Shown: positions 15,214-23,437 of the stretch, one piece after another | Layout: every line of letters starts with the position of its first letter | How positions within the stretch are numbered: the stretch's first letter is position 1 | Origin: Caldilinea sp. CFX5 | GTDB lineage: Bacteria > Chloroflexota > Anaerolineae > Caldilineales > Caldilineaceae | Direction: 5' to 3' | Length of the DNA stretch: 33,264 bases | Assembly: GCA_021405325.1 (NCBI GenBank) | Contig: QWII01000109.1 | Location: 1 to 33,264 of the forward strand | The notes under the pieces: model-generated | What the model was told of the DNA's origin: nothing | Database searches by the model: none | The model's input: only the letters and a program-made list of their open reading frames with translations | Program-made: the position numbers and the translations under genes

Positions 15214-16044
15214 CTACTTAAAACTAACATTGGCAAACGCGCGCATAAATTGATCCTGCAAGGCAAAATAGAAGAGGATCAACGGCAGCGTGATCAGTGT
15301 CATCGACGCCCAGATTTCCTGGGCGTTCTCACCGGGGATCGAGCTTTGAAATTGATAGAGGCCCAGTTGCACTGTCCAGGTTTCCGGCCGATTCAGGTAG
15401 AGCAGAGGGCCGAGAAAATCGTTCCAACTGCCGATAAAATTGAGAATGGCGACCGTGACCAACACCGGTCGCGCCAGCGGCACAATCACTCGCCAGTAAA
15501 TCTGGAATTCATGCGCGCCATCCAGCCGGGCAGCTTCGATCAGCTCGTTGGGAATGCCCACGATAAATTGCCGGATCAGAAAGATGTTGTAGACCGAAAT
15601 GGCCGACGGGATGATCAGGGCGTGAAAATGACCGACCCAGCCCAACCGGTACATGAGGACATAGGTCGGAATGAGAAAGAGGACGCCGGGGATCATCATG
15701 GTGGCGAGCATAAAACCGAACAACTGGTCGCGCCCGGGAAAAGGAATTTTGGCAATGGCATAGGCCGCCAGCGCACTGAGCGCGGTATTGAGCAGCGTGA
15801 TCGAACCGGCCAGGATCAGCGAATTTTTGAAGAGATTGAGCATGTTGAGCGTCTGGAAGACGCCCACATAGCCGCTCAGGGTCAATTCGCTGGGTAGCCG
15901 GGTAGGGGCGTGCAGGATTTCCCGGCCATACTTAAACGAATTCATCACCATGTAAAAGAAGGGATAGAGCACAATCAGTGCGCCCAACAGCAACAAGCCA
16001 TAGACCAGCACGCTGCGCCAGCTTCGTCTTTGGGAAAGCAACAT
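15214..16044 (-). CDS. carbohydrate ABC transporter permease, MalG type
   Basis: A 276-residue inner-membrane permease of the CUT1 family with six membrane segments. It has the standard opening (VYGLLLLGALIVLYPFFYMV), and the cytoplasmic EAA loop EAARLDGAHEFQIYWRVIVP that docks the ATPase. GGAGG precedes the ATG by 7 bases. It is third in the order solute-binding protein, MalF type, MalG type. The gap to the MalF stop holds an octamer dyad array. The ATPase partner is not in the window; a shared MsmX/UgpC-type ATPase is common for CUT1 systems. Confidence 0.93.
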   Translation of the reverse strand: MLLSQRRSWRSVLVYGLLLLGALIVLYPFFYMVMNSFKYGREILHAPTRLPSELTLSGYVGVFQTLNMLNLFKNSLILAGSITLLNTALSALAAYAIAKIPFPGRDQLFGFMLATMMIPGVLFLIPTYVLMYRLGWVGHFHALIIPSAISVYNIFLIRQFIVGIPNELIEAARLDGAHEFQIYWRVIVPLARPVLVTVAILNFIGSWNDFLGPLLYLNRPETWTVQLGLYQFQSSIPGENAQEIWASMTLITLPLILFYFALQDQFMRAFANVSFK

Positions 16045-16063
16045 GATGCGACCTCCTTGAGCA

Positions 16064-16133
16064 AGGTAGACAGGTAGATAGGTGGATAGGTGGATGCGTC
16101 TTATTCCCTGTGTACCTGTGTACCTGTCTACCT
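16064..16133. repeat. octamer array facing its reverse complement (dyad array 2)
   Basis: Four units of form AGGTRGAY run from 16064 to 16095. Three units of form GTSTACCT run from 16110 to 16133. Both arms have period 8, and a perfect 13-bp stem (AGGTAGACAGGTA) joins their outer ends. The right arm runs up to the stop codon of the MalF-type permease. The layout matches dyad array 1, but the sequence differs. Confidence 0.75.
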
Positions 16134-16134
16134 A

Positions 16135-17094
16135 TCAGCGCGTCTCGCTGGGGAAGAGCTTGAATTGCAAAACGGTCAACAGGGCAATCAAAACCGCCAA
16201 TAGCAGCCCCAGCGCCGAGGCGTACCCCATATTGGAACGGTCAAAGGCTTGGGCATAGAGATAGAGCACCGGCGTCAGCGCCTGGTGCTGCGGCCCGCCA
16301 TAGACATCGTAGCCGAGAGTGAAGACCTCGGTGAACATCTGCAAACCGTTGATCACATTGACCACTAACAAAAAGAAAAGTTGGGGGCGCAGTTGTGGAA
16401 TCGTGATCGAGAAGAACTGTTGCCGGCCATTGGCCCCATCGAGCGCCGCTACTTCGTACAACTGCTGGTCAATGGCATTCATGCCCGCCAGCAGGATCAC
16501 GGTGCTGATGCCAAACCATTTCCAGGCGTTGATCAGCGCGATGACCGGCATCGGTAGCCAGGCTGTGAATTTCCAGAAGATCGGCTGCTGTAAGATCCCC
16601 AGTTGGATCAACAGCGTTTGCAATGGCCCGTCGGGGCTGACCAGATAGCTGCCAATCGCCATCAGCACCACCACCGACGTCACGACCGGCATAAAGTAGA
16701 TGGTGCGAAAGAGACGACCGCCGCGCACCGCCTGATACAACAACAACGCCGAAACAAGCCCCAGCCCCAGCGTCAGGCCGATAAAGATCGCCTGGTTGTA
16801 GAAAATATTGAGAACGCTCTGCCAAAAGAGCGGGTCGCGTAGCCCGCGCACCCAGTTGCCGATCCCGACAAAGACGTAATCCTCTGGGCGGATAAAGGAG
16901 TACTCAAAAAAGGTAAGGTAAAACGAAAGGGCCAGCGGGTAGAGGCCAAAGGCCAGATAGAGAACGATCCAGGGCGCGACAAAGATATATCCCCACACAT
17001 TTTGACGGATGCGCGCCCACAGGGCCGGGGGTCCCTTGTGGCCGATAGAACGGCGTTGCGCCGGCGCCATGCTTTGGCTCATCGTTTTATTCAT
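16135..17094 (-). CDS. carbohydrate ABC transporter permease, MalF type
   Basis: A 319-residue CUT1 permease with a basic cytoplasmic start and six membrane segments. The EAA loop reads EVAALDGANGRQQFFSITIP, and the opening VWGYIFVAPWIVLYLAFGLYP is characteristic. The ATG lies 3 bases after the solute-binding protein stop, so translation is probably coupled. The ribosome site is weak (CAGGGCG). It forms the membrane pore with the MalG-type protein. Confidence 0.93.
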   Translation of the reverse strand: MNKTMSQSMAPAQRRSIGHKGPPALWARIRQNVWGYIFVAPWIVLYLAFGLYPLALSFYLTFFEYSFIRPEDYVFVGIGNWVRGLRDPLFWQSVLNIFYNQAIFIGLTLGLGLVSALLLYQAVRGGRLFRTIYFMPVVTSVVVLMAIGSYLVSPDGPLQTLLIQLGILQQPIFWKFTAWLPMPVIALINAWKWFGISTVILLAGMNAIDQQLYEVAALDGANGRQQFFSITIPQLRPQLFFLLVVNVINGLQMFTEVFTLGYDVYGGPQHQALTPVLYLYAQAFDRSNMGYASALGLLLAVLIALLTVLQFKLFPSETR

Positions 17095-17097
17095 GGT

Positions 17098-18483
17098 TTA
17101 CTGCGCCCTGATGGCCTCACGCGCTTGCTGGGCGGCCGTTTCCACTGCCTGTTCCGGCGTTAGCTCACCCTGCACCACCGCCGTTTGATAGACGCCCAGC
17201 ACCTGGGTGGCGGCCCTGTCGGCCGCTTCAAATTGTTGGGGCAGGACGGCATGTTCGAGCGCCTGGACAAAGGGCTGGCGCGCCGGCTCCTGGAAGTAGG
17301 GATCGGCCTTCAAGCTGGTCAGCGTCGGCAGGTAGCCCAGATCCTTGAGAAAGACCAAATTGTTGGCATCTTCCATCAAAAATTGGAGAAAGTCCCAGGT
17401 CATTGCCTGCCGTTCGGGCGTGGTTTTGAGGATCATCAAGCCGCGCCCGCCATAGGTGGTGTAGGCAGTGTCGCCGGCTTGGGGCGCCGGCACCGGAGCA
17501 ACGGCGACATCTTCACCGATGACCATCGGTTGTTCAGCGGCCGTTTGCAAGTTTGGCTCCCAGGAGTAGCCATATTGCAACCACATGCCAATCGACCGGC
17601 TAAAGAAGCTTTTTTCCATGGTGGGCGGGGCAAAGGCTTGCGCCTTCTGGTTGAAAGCAAAAAATTCCGCCATCTTACATTCGGGCTGGTCAAAGACAAT
17701 ATCGACGCCCAGTTGATTCAAGAGCAGACATTGGTTTTGATTGCCGTTTAAGTAGATCGGCTGGAGCATGTTCCAATACCAGCCGCCCCAAGAGAGTGCA
17801 TCATTCCAAAAAACCGTGCCATGTACATCATCCCCATTAGGGCGGTTGGGCAGCTCGTCAATCGCCTGCGCCGCCGCCAAAAATTCTTCCCACGTTGCCG
17901 GCGGTTGATTCGGATCGAGACCGGCTTCCTCGAAGAGTTGTTTGTTGTAGATCATCAACGTGACATCAGCCCCGACCGGCACGTAATAGTTGTGGCCGTA
18001 GAGCTGTTCCAGGGTGGCCGGGTCGAGACGCGCGAACAAGTCGCCGGCGCCTGGCAGATCTTCAAGTGGGACCACCGCCTCGCTCGCCGCCAATCGCCCC
18101 ACCAGCGAACCGAGCGACACCACTATCAAGTCGGGTTGGTTGCCGGCGGCGATGAGGGCATCAAACGCGCCCCCTTCCGGCTCCTCTTCCACGGTGACGG
18201 TGACCTCCGGATGGCTCGCCATATACTGTTCGGCCAGCTTCCGCATGGTCTCAATCATCGCGCCACGTACTACGGCCACCCGGATCGAACCGGGCGCCGC
18301 AGCCGCCGGCGGCGCGGCTGCGGCGTCGGCAGGCGTGGCTGTTGCTGGTTGCGCCGCGGCGCCGCTCTGTGCCGCAGGTGTCGCCGGTGGGTTGCCGCTT
18401 GGACAGGCTGTAAGTAACGCGGCAACACACAACAGGACAACGATAACGCCAAGGTAGCGGTGATTGATGCGCGCAAGGCTCAT
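17098..18483 (-). CDS. extracellular sugar-binding lipoprotein (CUT1 substrate-binding protein)
   Basis: A 461-residue lipoprotein. The signal peptide ends in LLTAC (Cys27), followed by an Ala/Pro/Thr linker to about residue 65. The two-lobed binding domain then has VRGAMIETMRKLAEQYMASH, TLMIYNKQLFEEAGLDPNQP, PPATWEEFLAAAQAI and FLQFLMEDANNLVFL, all typical of family 1 sugar-binding proteins. It captures the sugar for the two permeases downstream. AAAGGAG precedes the ATG. Two small palindromes upstream may be operators. Confidence 0.92.
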   Translation of the reverse strand: MSLARINHRYLGVIVVLLCVAALLTACPSGNPPATPAAQSGAAAQPATATPADAAAAPPAAAAPGSIRVAVVRGAMIETMRKLAEQYMASHPEVTVTVEEEPEGGAFDALIAAGNQPDLIVVSLGSLVGRLAASEAVVPLEDLPGAGDLFARLDPATLEQLYGHNYYVPVGADVTLMIYNKQLFEEAGLDPNQPPATWEEFLAAAQAIDELPNRPNGDDVHGTVFWNDALSWGGWYWNMLQPIYLNGNQNQCLLLNQLGVDIVFDQPECKMAEFFAFNQKAQAFAPPTMEKSFFSRSIGMWLQYGYSWEPNLQTAAEQPMVIGEDVAVAPVPAPQAGDTAYTTYGGRGLMILKTTPERQAMTWDFLQFLMEDANNLVFLKDLGYLPTLTSLKADPYFQEPARQPFVQALEHAVLPQQFEAADRAATQVLGVYQTAVVQGELTPEQAVETAAQQAREAIRAQ

Positions 18484-18553
18484 AGGATTCTCCTTTCCGA
18501 ACGCTCTGCAGGGAGAGTTGCTTGGAACCGTTACCCTGATTTTTTGTCTTTTT

Positions 18554-18753
<200 letters not shown>

Positions 18754-18807
18754 TCATCTTTTTGTTTGCGAATGATCTGGGTATCCAGTTGATGGGTGCA
18801 GGCGACT

Positions 18808-19767
18808 TCATGAAGTTCCGCCCGCCAACCGCTTGCGCGCCAGCACCTGAGCGACGCGCAGCGCATCACTGGCCGCCACCGGAACATCCGGCTCGACGCC
18901 GACGCCTTCCCAATTCGTATTTGTGATCGGGTTGATGGCGCGCCCATCGGGGATGGAGATCTGGAAATGGGGGGAGAGGCGGTGCTTCCGTCCTGGATGG
19001 GCGCCGCCGCCTGTGGTCTCCCCGACGATGGTGGCGCGCTTCAGATGCTTCAGGTTATAGCTAAACTCTTCCGCCCCGGAGAAGGTAAAGTTGGCGGTGA
19101 GCACATAGACCGGTTTGCGTTGACCAAAGCGTTTGCCCGGCACCCACTCCTGCGTCCAGAATTGTTCGATGCGGTCGCCCTGGCGTAGATAGAAGCTGTT
19201 GAGATGGGTGCGCTCATCCAGCAGGTAGCTGGTCATAAACGCCACGGTATTGGGGTCGCCGCCGCCGTTTTGGCGCAGATCGACAATGAGCGCGTCGGTG
19301 TGGGCAATCAGCGTCATCGCCGCCGTAATGCTCTCGGCAACCCAGGCCAGGTTGCCAAAGTAACGCAGATCGATGTAGCCGATGTTGAGCGGCAGGCATT
19401 CCACGCGCGCGACGCCAAAGTTTTCCTTCTCCATCTGTTGGCGCAATTGCGCCAACTCTTCGGGCGTGGGCCGCTCCGCACCAGGCGGACGTTCCGGGAG
19501 GGGATCAGCCACATAGGAGACGTTCATGTGTTTGTCGTGGGTAATGGCTCGCAGATCCTGTGTCAATTGTTCGGCAAAGGCTGGCGCCTGGGCAACGGGG
19601 GCATAGCGGTTGCTTTGTAGATTTGCGTTAAGCGCTTCCGCCACCTGATTGGCGATCTCGGGAAAGACATAGTGCGCCTGTATCCTGGCGCTGACAAGCT
19701 CAACGATCTGCTGGCGAGTGGCTACATCGATGGTAGCCGATGTGGCAGTAAGGGGTTTGGGTTCCAT
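18808..19767 (-). CDS. S41 family (tail-specific/IRBP-type) peptidase
   Basis: A 319-residue serine peptidase of the S41 family. The N-terminal helical part (IQAHYVFPEIANQVAEAL) is the S41_N domain. The catalytic core has NIGYIDLRYF, ALIVDLRQNGGGDPNTVAF, and TFSGAEEFSYNL with the likely nucleophile Ser230, followed by GETTGGGAHPG. There is no PDZ domain, as in the IRBP-like branch. I start it at 19767, where GGAGG lies 4 bases ahead of the ATG. The longer frame to 19974 adds a membrane-protein stump. No signal peptide follows the chosen start, so an unfused product would be cytoplasmic. Confidence 0.85.
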   Translation of the reverse strand: MEPKPLTATSATIDVATRQQIVELVSARIQAHYVFPEIANQVAEALNANLQSNRYAPVAQAPAFAEQLTQDLRAITHDKHMNVSYVADPLPERPPGAERPTPEELAQLRQQMEKENFGVARVECLPLNIGYIDLRYFGNLAWVAESITAAMTLIAHTDALIVDLRQNGGGDPNTVAFMTSYLLDERTHLNSFYLRQGDRIEQFWTQEWVPGKRFGQRKPVYVLTANFTFSGAEEFSYNLKHLKRATIVGETTGGGAHPGRKHRLSPHFQISIPDGRAINPITNTNWEGVGVEPDVPVAASDALRVAQVLARKRLAGGTS

Positions 19768-19974
19768 AGCACCTCCATTGGCGTTGAAGCCGCTCACCAC
19801 CAAGGCCGGGTCGTCACTGGTGCGCGCCGTCATCAGCAGGATAAAGACCGCAATGTCTACGCCCATCCAGCTAATGCCGGAGATGACATGGAGCACCAGT
19901 AGCCCTTTGCGCCAGGCCGGCGCCAATCGCCAGGTGGTGATTGATTGATTCGTCTGAGTCGTTACAGCACGCAT
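19768..19974 (-). pseudogene. DUF2269-like membrane protein N-terminal stump fused in frame to S41
   Basis: From ATG 19974 the frame reads a short polar start, then RLAPAWRKGLLVLHVISGIS with WMGVDIAVFILLMTARTSDDP, which closely resembles the first membrane helix of DUF2269-type proteins. After DDPALVV it passes directly into the ribosome site and start of the S41 gene without a stop. Readthrough would make a membrane-anchored 388-residue peptidase. It starts 3 bases after the DUF1772 stop. Confidence 0.55.
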
Positions 19975-19977
19975 CGT

Positions 19978-20562
19978 TTACCGCGCCCGCTCTTGTTCAT
20001 CCGCTAACCGACCCTCTGCTCGGTTGTCGCGGCCCCATAAGGCGCCTACCAATAGCAAGGCCAAGCCAAAGACGGCGACCCAACTGCGCAGGGCATGAAA
20101 CCACTCCCAGCGGTCGCGCAGTTGTTGCCAGTTGGCGGGCAGCGACGCCACGGTCCACCCCTCGATTTGGTTGTCAATCGGCACTTCCACGATCAGGGTG
20201 ATCAGCAAGGTGATGATAAAGAGCAGCCAGCCTGCCAGGGTCCAATAGAACGCTTTGGACCGTTGCCGATACAACAGATAGAGAACCGGCAGCACAGCCA
20301 GGAGGGCCGCCGGCATCAGAATCGCCATAATCGTGCCGAGATTGGCGATCATGGTATGGCCAACTTCGAGAAAGGTTGCCGGCGTGAGCGCCGCCATCGA
20401 GCGACTGAGGCCCAGCCACGTCCCCCAAAAGACACCGGTCACCAGCGCCAACAGCAAGAGGCTGATGAATTGCCAAATGGTCAGTGCGCGGAAAGAACCC
20501 GTCTGGACGCGCTCCGCGTTGCCCGTAGAAAAAGTGGTATTGTTACGTTCTGCGATTCGCAT
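19978..20562 (-). CDS. DUF1772 (anthrone oxygenase-like) membrane protein
   Basis: A 194-residue protein with four membrane segments. The signature VEVPIDNQIEGWTVASLPANW followed by RDRWEWFHALRSW is diagnostic of DUF1772. In fungi relatives oxidise anthrones; bacterial members are uncharacterised. I start it at 20562 with AAAGGAG 6 bases ahead, not at the upstream in-frame ATG at 20589. A promoter with a dyad over it lies immediately upstream. Confidence 0.87.
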   Translation of the reverse strand: MRIAERNNTTFSTGNAERVQTGSFRALTIWQFISLLLLALVTGVFWGTWLGLSRSMAALTPATFLEVGHTMIANLGTIMAILMPAALLAVLPVLYLLYRQRSKAFYWTLAGWLLFIITLLITLIVEVPIDNQIEGWTVASLPANWQQLRDRWEWFHALRSWVAVFGLALLLVGALWGRDNRAEGRLADEQERAR

Positions 20563-20587
20563 AGCTTCTCCTTTCATTGATGCTTTC

Positions 20588-20629
20588 ATTGAATCGGCGT
20601 ATCAGGAGCAGGTCAATCAATCCTGATAC
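20588..20629 (-). promoter_or_regulatory. promoter with overlapping 9-bp dyad ahead of DUF1772 gene
   Basis: On the minus strand, TTGACC (20611-20616) and TTCAAT (20588-20593) are 17 bases apart. The inverted repeat GTATCAGGA (20599-20607) / TCCTGATAC (20621-20629) brackets the -35 box. This fits repression by a MarR-like or TetR-like dimer. The MarR gene just upstream is broken. Confidence 0.45.
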
Positions 20630-20913
20630 AGAGCCGGGTAGAAACCCTTGTAGGAGTTATGCAAGCCGCTGGGAACGCCGGCATCCTGCCGGCCTGCCGC
20701 CAGAGATGGCGGCGCGCCCGATTCCCGTTTTACATAAGTCCTGCCTTTTTCCCGGAGCAGGTTAAGCACCTGCCAGTCGGTGCGTGTGAAGTTATGGACA
20801 GCCTGCACGTTGTTGATCGCCTCAGTGAGCACTTGATCGGCCCGTTTGAGCCAGTAGCCAATGGGTTGCTCCGATTTGGTAGTTTCTGTCATCTTTGAAA
20901 CTACTTTTCCCAT
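20617..20913 (-). pseudogene. MarR-family regulator truncated by a GC-rich repeat
   Basis: ATG 20913 follows AAGGGG and lies 14 bases after the DHFR-family stop. The product reads IGYWLKRADQVLTEAINNVQ and FTRTDWQVLNLLREKG, the first helices of a MarR winged-helix protein. After about residue 58 (near 20740) it runs into the dispersed repeat at 20669-20712 and a meaningless tail. The recognition helix and wing are missing, so DNA binding is lost. Its first codons (MGKVV) repeat those of the upstream DHFR-family gene. Confidence 0.75.
20669..20712 (+). repeat. dispersed GC-rich REP-like repeat, copy 1
   Basis: CTGGGAACGCCGGC starts a 32-base segment (20669-20700) that recurs in the opposite orientation at 32676-32707 with 31 of 32 bases identical. 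It contains the internal palindrome CCGGCATCCTGCCGG and is followed by a second stem GCCGCC/GGCGGC (to 20712). It interrupts the MarR gene. Confidence 0.8.
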
Positions 20914-20927
20914 GATTGTTCCCCTTC

Positions 20928-21539
20928 TCACTTAACCACACGAAAACGCAGGTGAGTGACACCGGGTGCGGCGACCATGTTGAAGCGTTCCAGGGTGATC
21001 GGCTGCGTACCCAGGTTGCCGAACAGACTGACACCACCACCGAGCAACAGCGGCACTTGCTCCAGATACAATTCATCGACCAGCCCCGCCTTGAGCGCCT
21101 GTTGCAGGATGCTGGCGGTGGCGATGACGACATTTTTGCCTCCAGCCGCCTGTTGGGCCTGGCGAATGGCGCTTGCCACCCCATCGGTGACAAAGATGAA
21201 GGGCGAACCCGCCTGGTTCCATTCCGGTGGGGCGTGGTGTGTGACGACAAAGCACGGTCGGTAGGGTGGATGACCTTCCCAGCCATGCACAATGTCAAAG
21301 GTGCGACGGCCAAAGATCATCGCACCGGTGTTGGCGACCTCCGCTTTGAGCAGCGCCGCACTCTGGGGCGAGACCTTCATAGCTACATGATCCTCGGCGA
21401 GCCGGATCTCGACGCTGCCCTGAAAGATCCAATCATGCAGATGTTCGCCGCCATCGCCCAACCCGTTGTCAGGGCCGTCATTCGGTCCGGCGACAAAGCC
21501 ATCCAGCGATACGCTTGTGTTGAAAACCACTTTTCCCAT
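20928..21539 (-). CDS. dihydrofolate reductase-family (RibD_C) protein 2
   Basis: A 203-residue DHFR-like protein: MGKVVFNTSVSLDGFVAGPN, GAMIFGRRTFDIVHGW, FVVTHHAPPEW, then KNVVIATASILQQALKAGLVDEL and a final THLRFRVVK. It matches the DHFR-family proteins that carry an insert between strands 1 and 2 and end in a RFRVVK-type tail. AAGGAG precedes the ATG. It begins an operon whose second gene, a MarR regulator, is now truncated. Its promoter has a dyad. The substrate is unknown; NADPH-dependent reduction is inferred from the fold. Confidence 0.9.
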   Translation of the reverse strand: MGKVVFNTSVSLDGFVAGPNDGPDNGLGDGGEHLHDWIFQGSVEIRLAEDHVAMKVSPQSAALLKAEVANTGAMIFGRRTFDIVHGWEGHPPYRPCFVVTHHAPPEWNQAGSPFIFVTDGVASAIRQAQQAAGGKNVVIATASILQQALKAGLVDELYLEQVPLLLGGGVSLFGNLGTQPITLERFNMVAAPGVTHLRFRVVK

Positions 21540-21565
21540 GATGATTCTCCTTTTGCAATGATTGC

Positions 21566-21617
21566 ACCGGCACGTCTACCGTGCTGGTATTTTATCCCCC
21601 GTGCAACCCCCGGTCAG
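21566..21617 (-). promoter_or_regulatory. promoter with dyad for DHFR-family gene 2
   Basis: On the minus strand CTGACC (21612-21617) and TAAAAT (21589-21594) are separated by 17 bases. Immediately downstream, ACCGGCACG/CGTGCTGGT (21566-21574 and 21580-21588) form an 8 of 9 dyad with a 5-base centre, right at the expected transcription start. Confidence 0.5.
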
Positions 21618-21662
21618 TAGACAAAGGGAGTAGCGGGGGAAGTATTGTCGGTATCCGTGATC

Positions 21663-22052
21663 TTAGGCTGAAAGCACCGGCTCTCGGCTGGACAAGCTCA
21701 TCGTCGCCAGCCGCTCACCCATCCCCATCGCCGCCAGACCGATGGCCAAGTGTACGAGTTGGATCACCCAGTGGAAAGCGCCGGGCAACAACTGGGTTTG
21801 AGTGACGCCCAGCAGCACGACAATCACACCCCAGACGATGGCCAGAGCGACAAAGCCCAGGCTCACGCCGGAGCGGGCAGCCAACACAGCCAACACCCAA
21901 AGGCTCAACACCAGCACCAACCCGATGAGCATGTGGATAGGAATCAGGTTACGGGCATAGCCGAGCCAAAAGAGCAGGCCCAGCAGAATCTGGAGTAAGC
22001 CCGTACCCCGAATGAGCATTTGACATGTTGTAATTGCAGTTTTCATAACCAT
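21663..22052 (-). CDS. small four-helix membrane protein
   Basis: A 129-residue hydrophobic protein with about four membrane segments (GTGLLQILLGLLFWLGY, IHMLIGLVLVLSLWVLAVLA, FVALAIVWGVIVVLLGVTQ, WVIQLVHLAIGLAAMGMG). AAGGAAAGA precedes the ATG. The conserved-looking His residues in HMLIG and LVHLAIG resemble haem- or quinone-site patterns of small DoxX- or cytochrome-like proteins, but I do not recognise a named family. It starts 48 bases after the MFS stop. Confidence 0.7.
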   Translation of the reverse strand: MVMKTAITTCQMLIRGTGLLQILLGLLFWLGYARNLIPIHMLIGLVLVLSLWVLAVLAARSGVSLGFVALAIVWGVIVVLLGVTQTQLLPGAFHWVIQLVHLAIGLAAMGMGERLATMSLSSREPVLSA

Positions 22053-22099
22053 TCTTTCCTTTCGCTACTTATCGTGATCAGCTATCGTAACCAGCGCTA

Positions 22100-23359
22100 C
22101 TATAGCAACCCACGGGGGTAGCCCGCATCGCCCAAATAGGGTATTGTCTGGGGTATTCGCGACAGTACGAATAGGGCAACGAGGCCGGCAAGGGCATACA
22201 GTACAGCCGACGCGGTCAGCAATGGGCTAATGCCAATCCGATCGCCGAGTACGCTGGCCGTACTCGTCCCAATCAACAACATAAGTCCATTTGTTGCCCG
22301 ATATGCACCAAAGACACGCCCACGGACGGCATCGGTTGCACCGCTTTGCAGGAGTGCTTGCTGCGTTGACAACCAGCCAATGGTTGCCATCCCCAGGAGC
22401 AGCATACAACTCGTAATCACCCAAAAGGTAGGAAGCGCGACTGCCACGAACACCGCTGACCCAAGCACCAGCAAACTAACACCGAGTAATGTCTTCGGCG
22501 CCAGTATCTGTGCCGCTAGTGGCACGAGCAAGCCGCCAAGCAGGCCGGCCACGCCACGGATGGAAAAGAGCCAACCAACCGCTTGCACGCCTTGGTTGGC
22601 GACCGTGTCGATAAAGGGGATGAGCAGGGCGCTCAGGATGCTATCTCCCAGAATCGCTATCCCTGTCACACCGAATAAGGCGGTCAGAAAGCGGCTCGTC
22701 CGGATGAGCCGTAGCCCGGCTGACCACTCGCGCAAAAAGCCTGATAATCGTTTGCGATTGGTGGGTGCTGGTTGGTCAGCTATGCGTGTACGGGGTGCCG
22801 GCGTTTGCATCAACCCAATCAGAAGACCGGCCAGGAGAAACGTCATGCTATCGGCAATGACAGCACCATGTAGGCTAAAGGCGGCAAACACCAGGCCGCC
22901 GATGACGGGGCCAATGATGCGTCCAAGATTGTCGTTCAGCGCATTGAGTGCGTTGGCTGTGACGAGCTGCTCTTTGCCGACAAGATTCGGTAACAGCGCA
23001 TTTTCCGCGGTCGTAAAGAATTGACTGAGCGTTGATTGCATGGTAACAACCGCAAAGATCAGCCAGAGCGCCGTGGCAGCGCGAACGACCAACAACAAAA
23101 TGAAAGCGGCCTGCAGGAAACTGACAACCATCATGGTCCGCTGGCGATGCCAGCGGTCAGCGAACACACCGGCAACGGAGCCAAAGAGCAACGCCGGGAT
23201 TGAATAGGCCAGGTTCAGCGAACCGGCAACGAGCGTCGAACCTGTCTGATCATAGAGGAAATAAGGCAGCACCGTAATGACAACCCAATCACCTGTGATC
23301 GAGATCAGCCCGCCAAACCAGAGCAGACCAAAATTGCGCTGCTTGAGTAGTGAAAACAT
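22100..23359 (-). CDS. MFS transporter, MFS_3 efflux type
   Basis: A 419-residue transporter with 12 segments. Motif A reads VFADRWHRQRTMM. The loop TTAENALLPNLVGKEQLVTA with NALNALNDNLGRIIGPVIGG is the strongly conserved MFS_3 signature, and GRVFGAYRATNGLM is the second-half equivalent. Relatives export macrolides, siderophores or other drugs. It is only distantly similar to the exporter at 1480-2829. AGAGGA lies 8 bases before the ATG. Confidence 0.92.
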   Translation of the reverse strand: MFSLLKQRNFGLLWFGGLISITGDWVVITVLPYFLYDQTGSTLVAGSLNLAYSIPALLFGSVAGVFADRWHRQRTMMVVSFLQAAFILLLVVRAATALWLIFAVVTMQSTLSQFFTTAENALLPNLVGKEQLVTANALNALNDNLGRIIGPVIGGLVFAAFSLHGAVIADSMTFLLAGLLIGLMQTPAPRTRIADQPAPTNRKRLSGFLREWSAGLRLIRTSRFLTALFGVTGIAILGDSILSALLIPFIDTVANQGVQAVGWLFSIRGVAGLLGGLLVPLAAQILAPKTLLGVSLLVLGSAVFVAVALPTFWVITSCMLLLGMATIGWLSTQQALLQSGATDAVRGRVFGAYRATNGLMLLIGTSTASVLGDRIGISPLLTASAVLYALAGLVALFVLSRIPQTIPYLGDAGYPRGLL

Positions 23360-23405
23360 GCCTACATTCCTCTTGGTTAGACAACGGCCACAATCATGTT
23401 AACTA

Positions 23406-23432
23406 CGTTCCGTCTCTTTCTGAGGCGGAACG
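23406..23432 (-). terminator. hairpin between two membrane-protein genes
   Basis: CGTTCCG ... CGGAACG with further pairing forms an 11-bp stem with one mismatch, just after the stop at 23438 on the minus strand. The following sequence has only a short T-poor tail, so it is at best a weak intrinsic terminator. Confidence 0.3.
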
Positions 23433-23437
23433 ATCTG

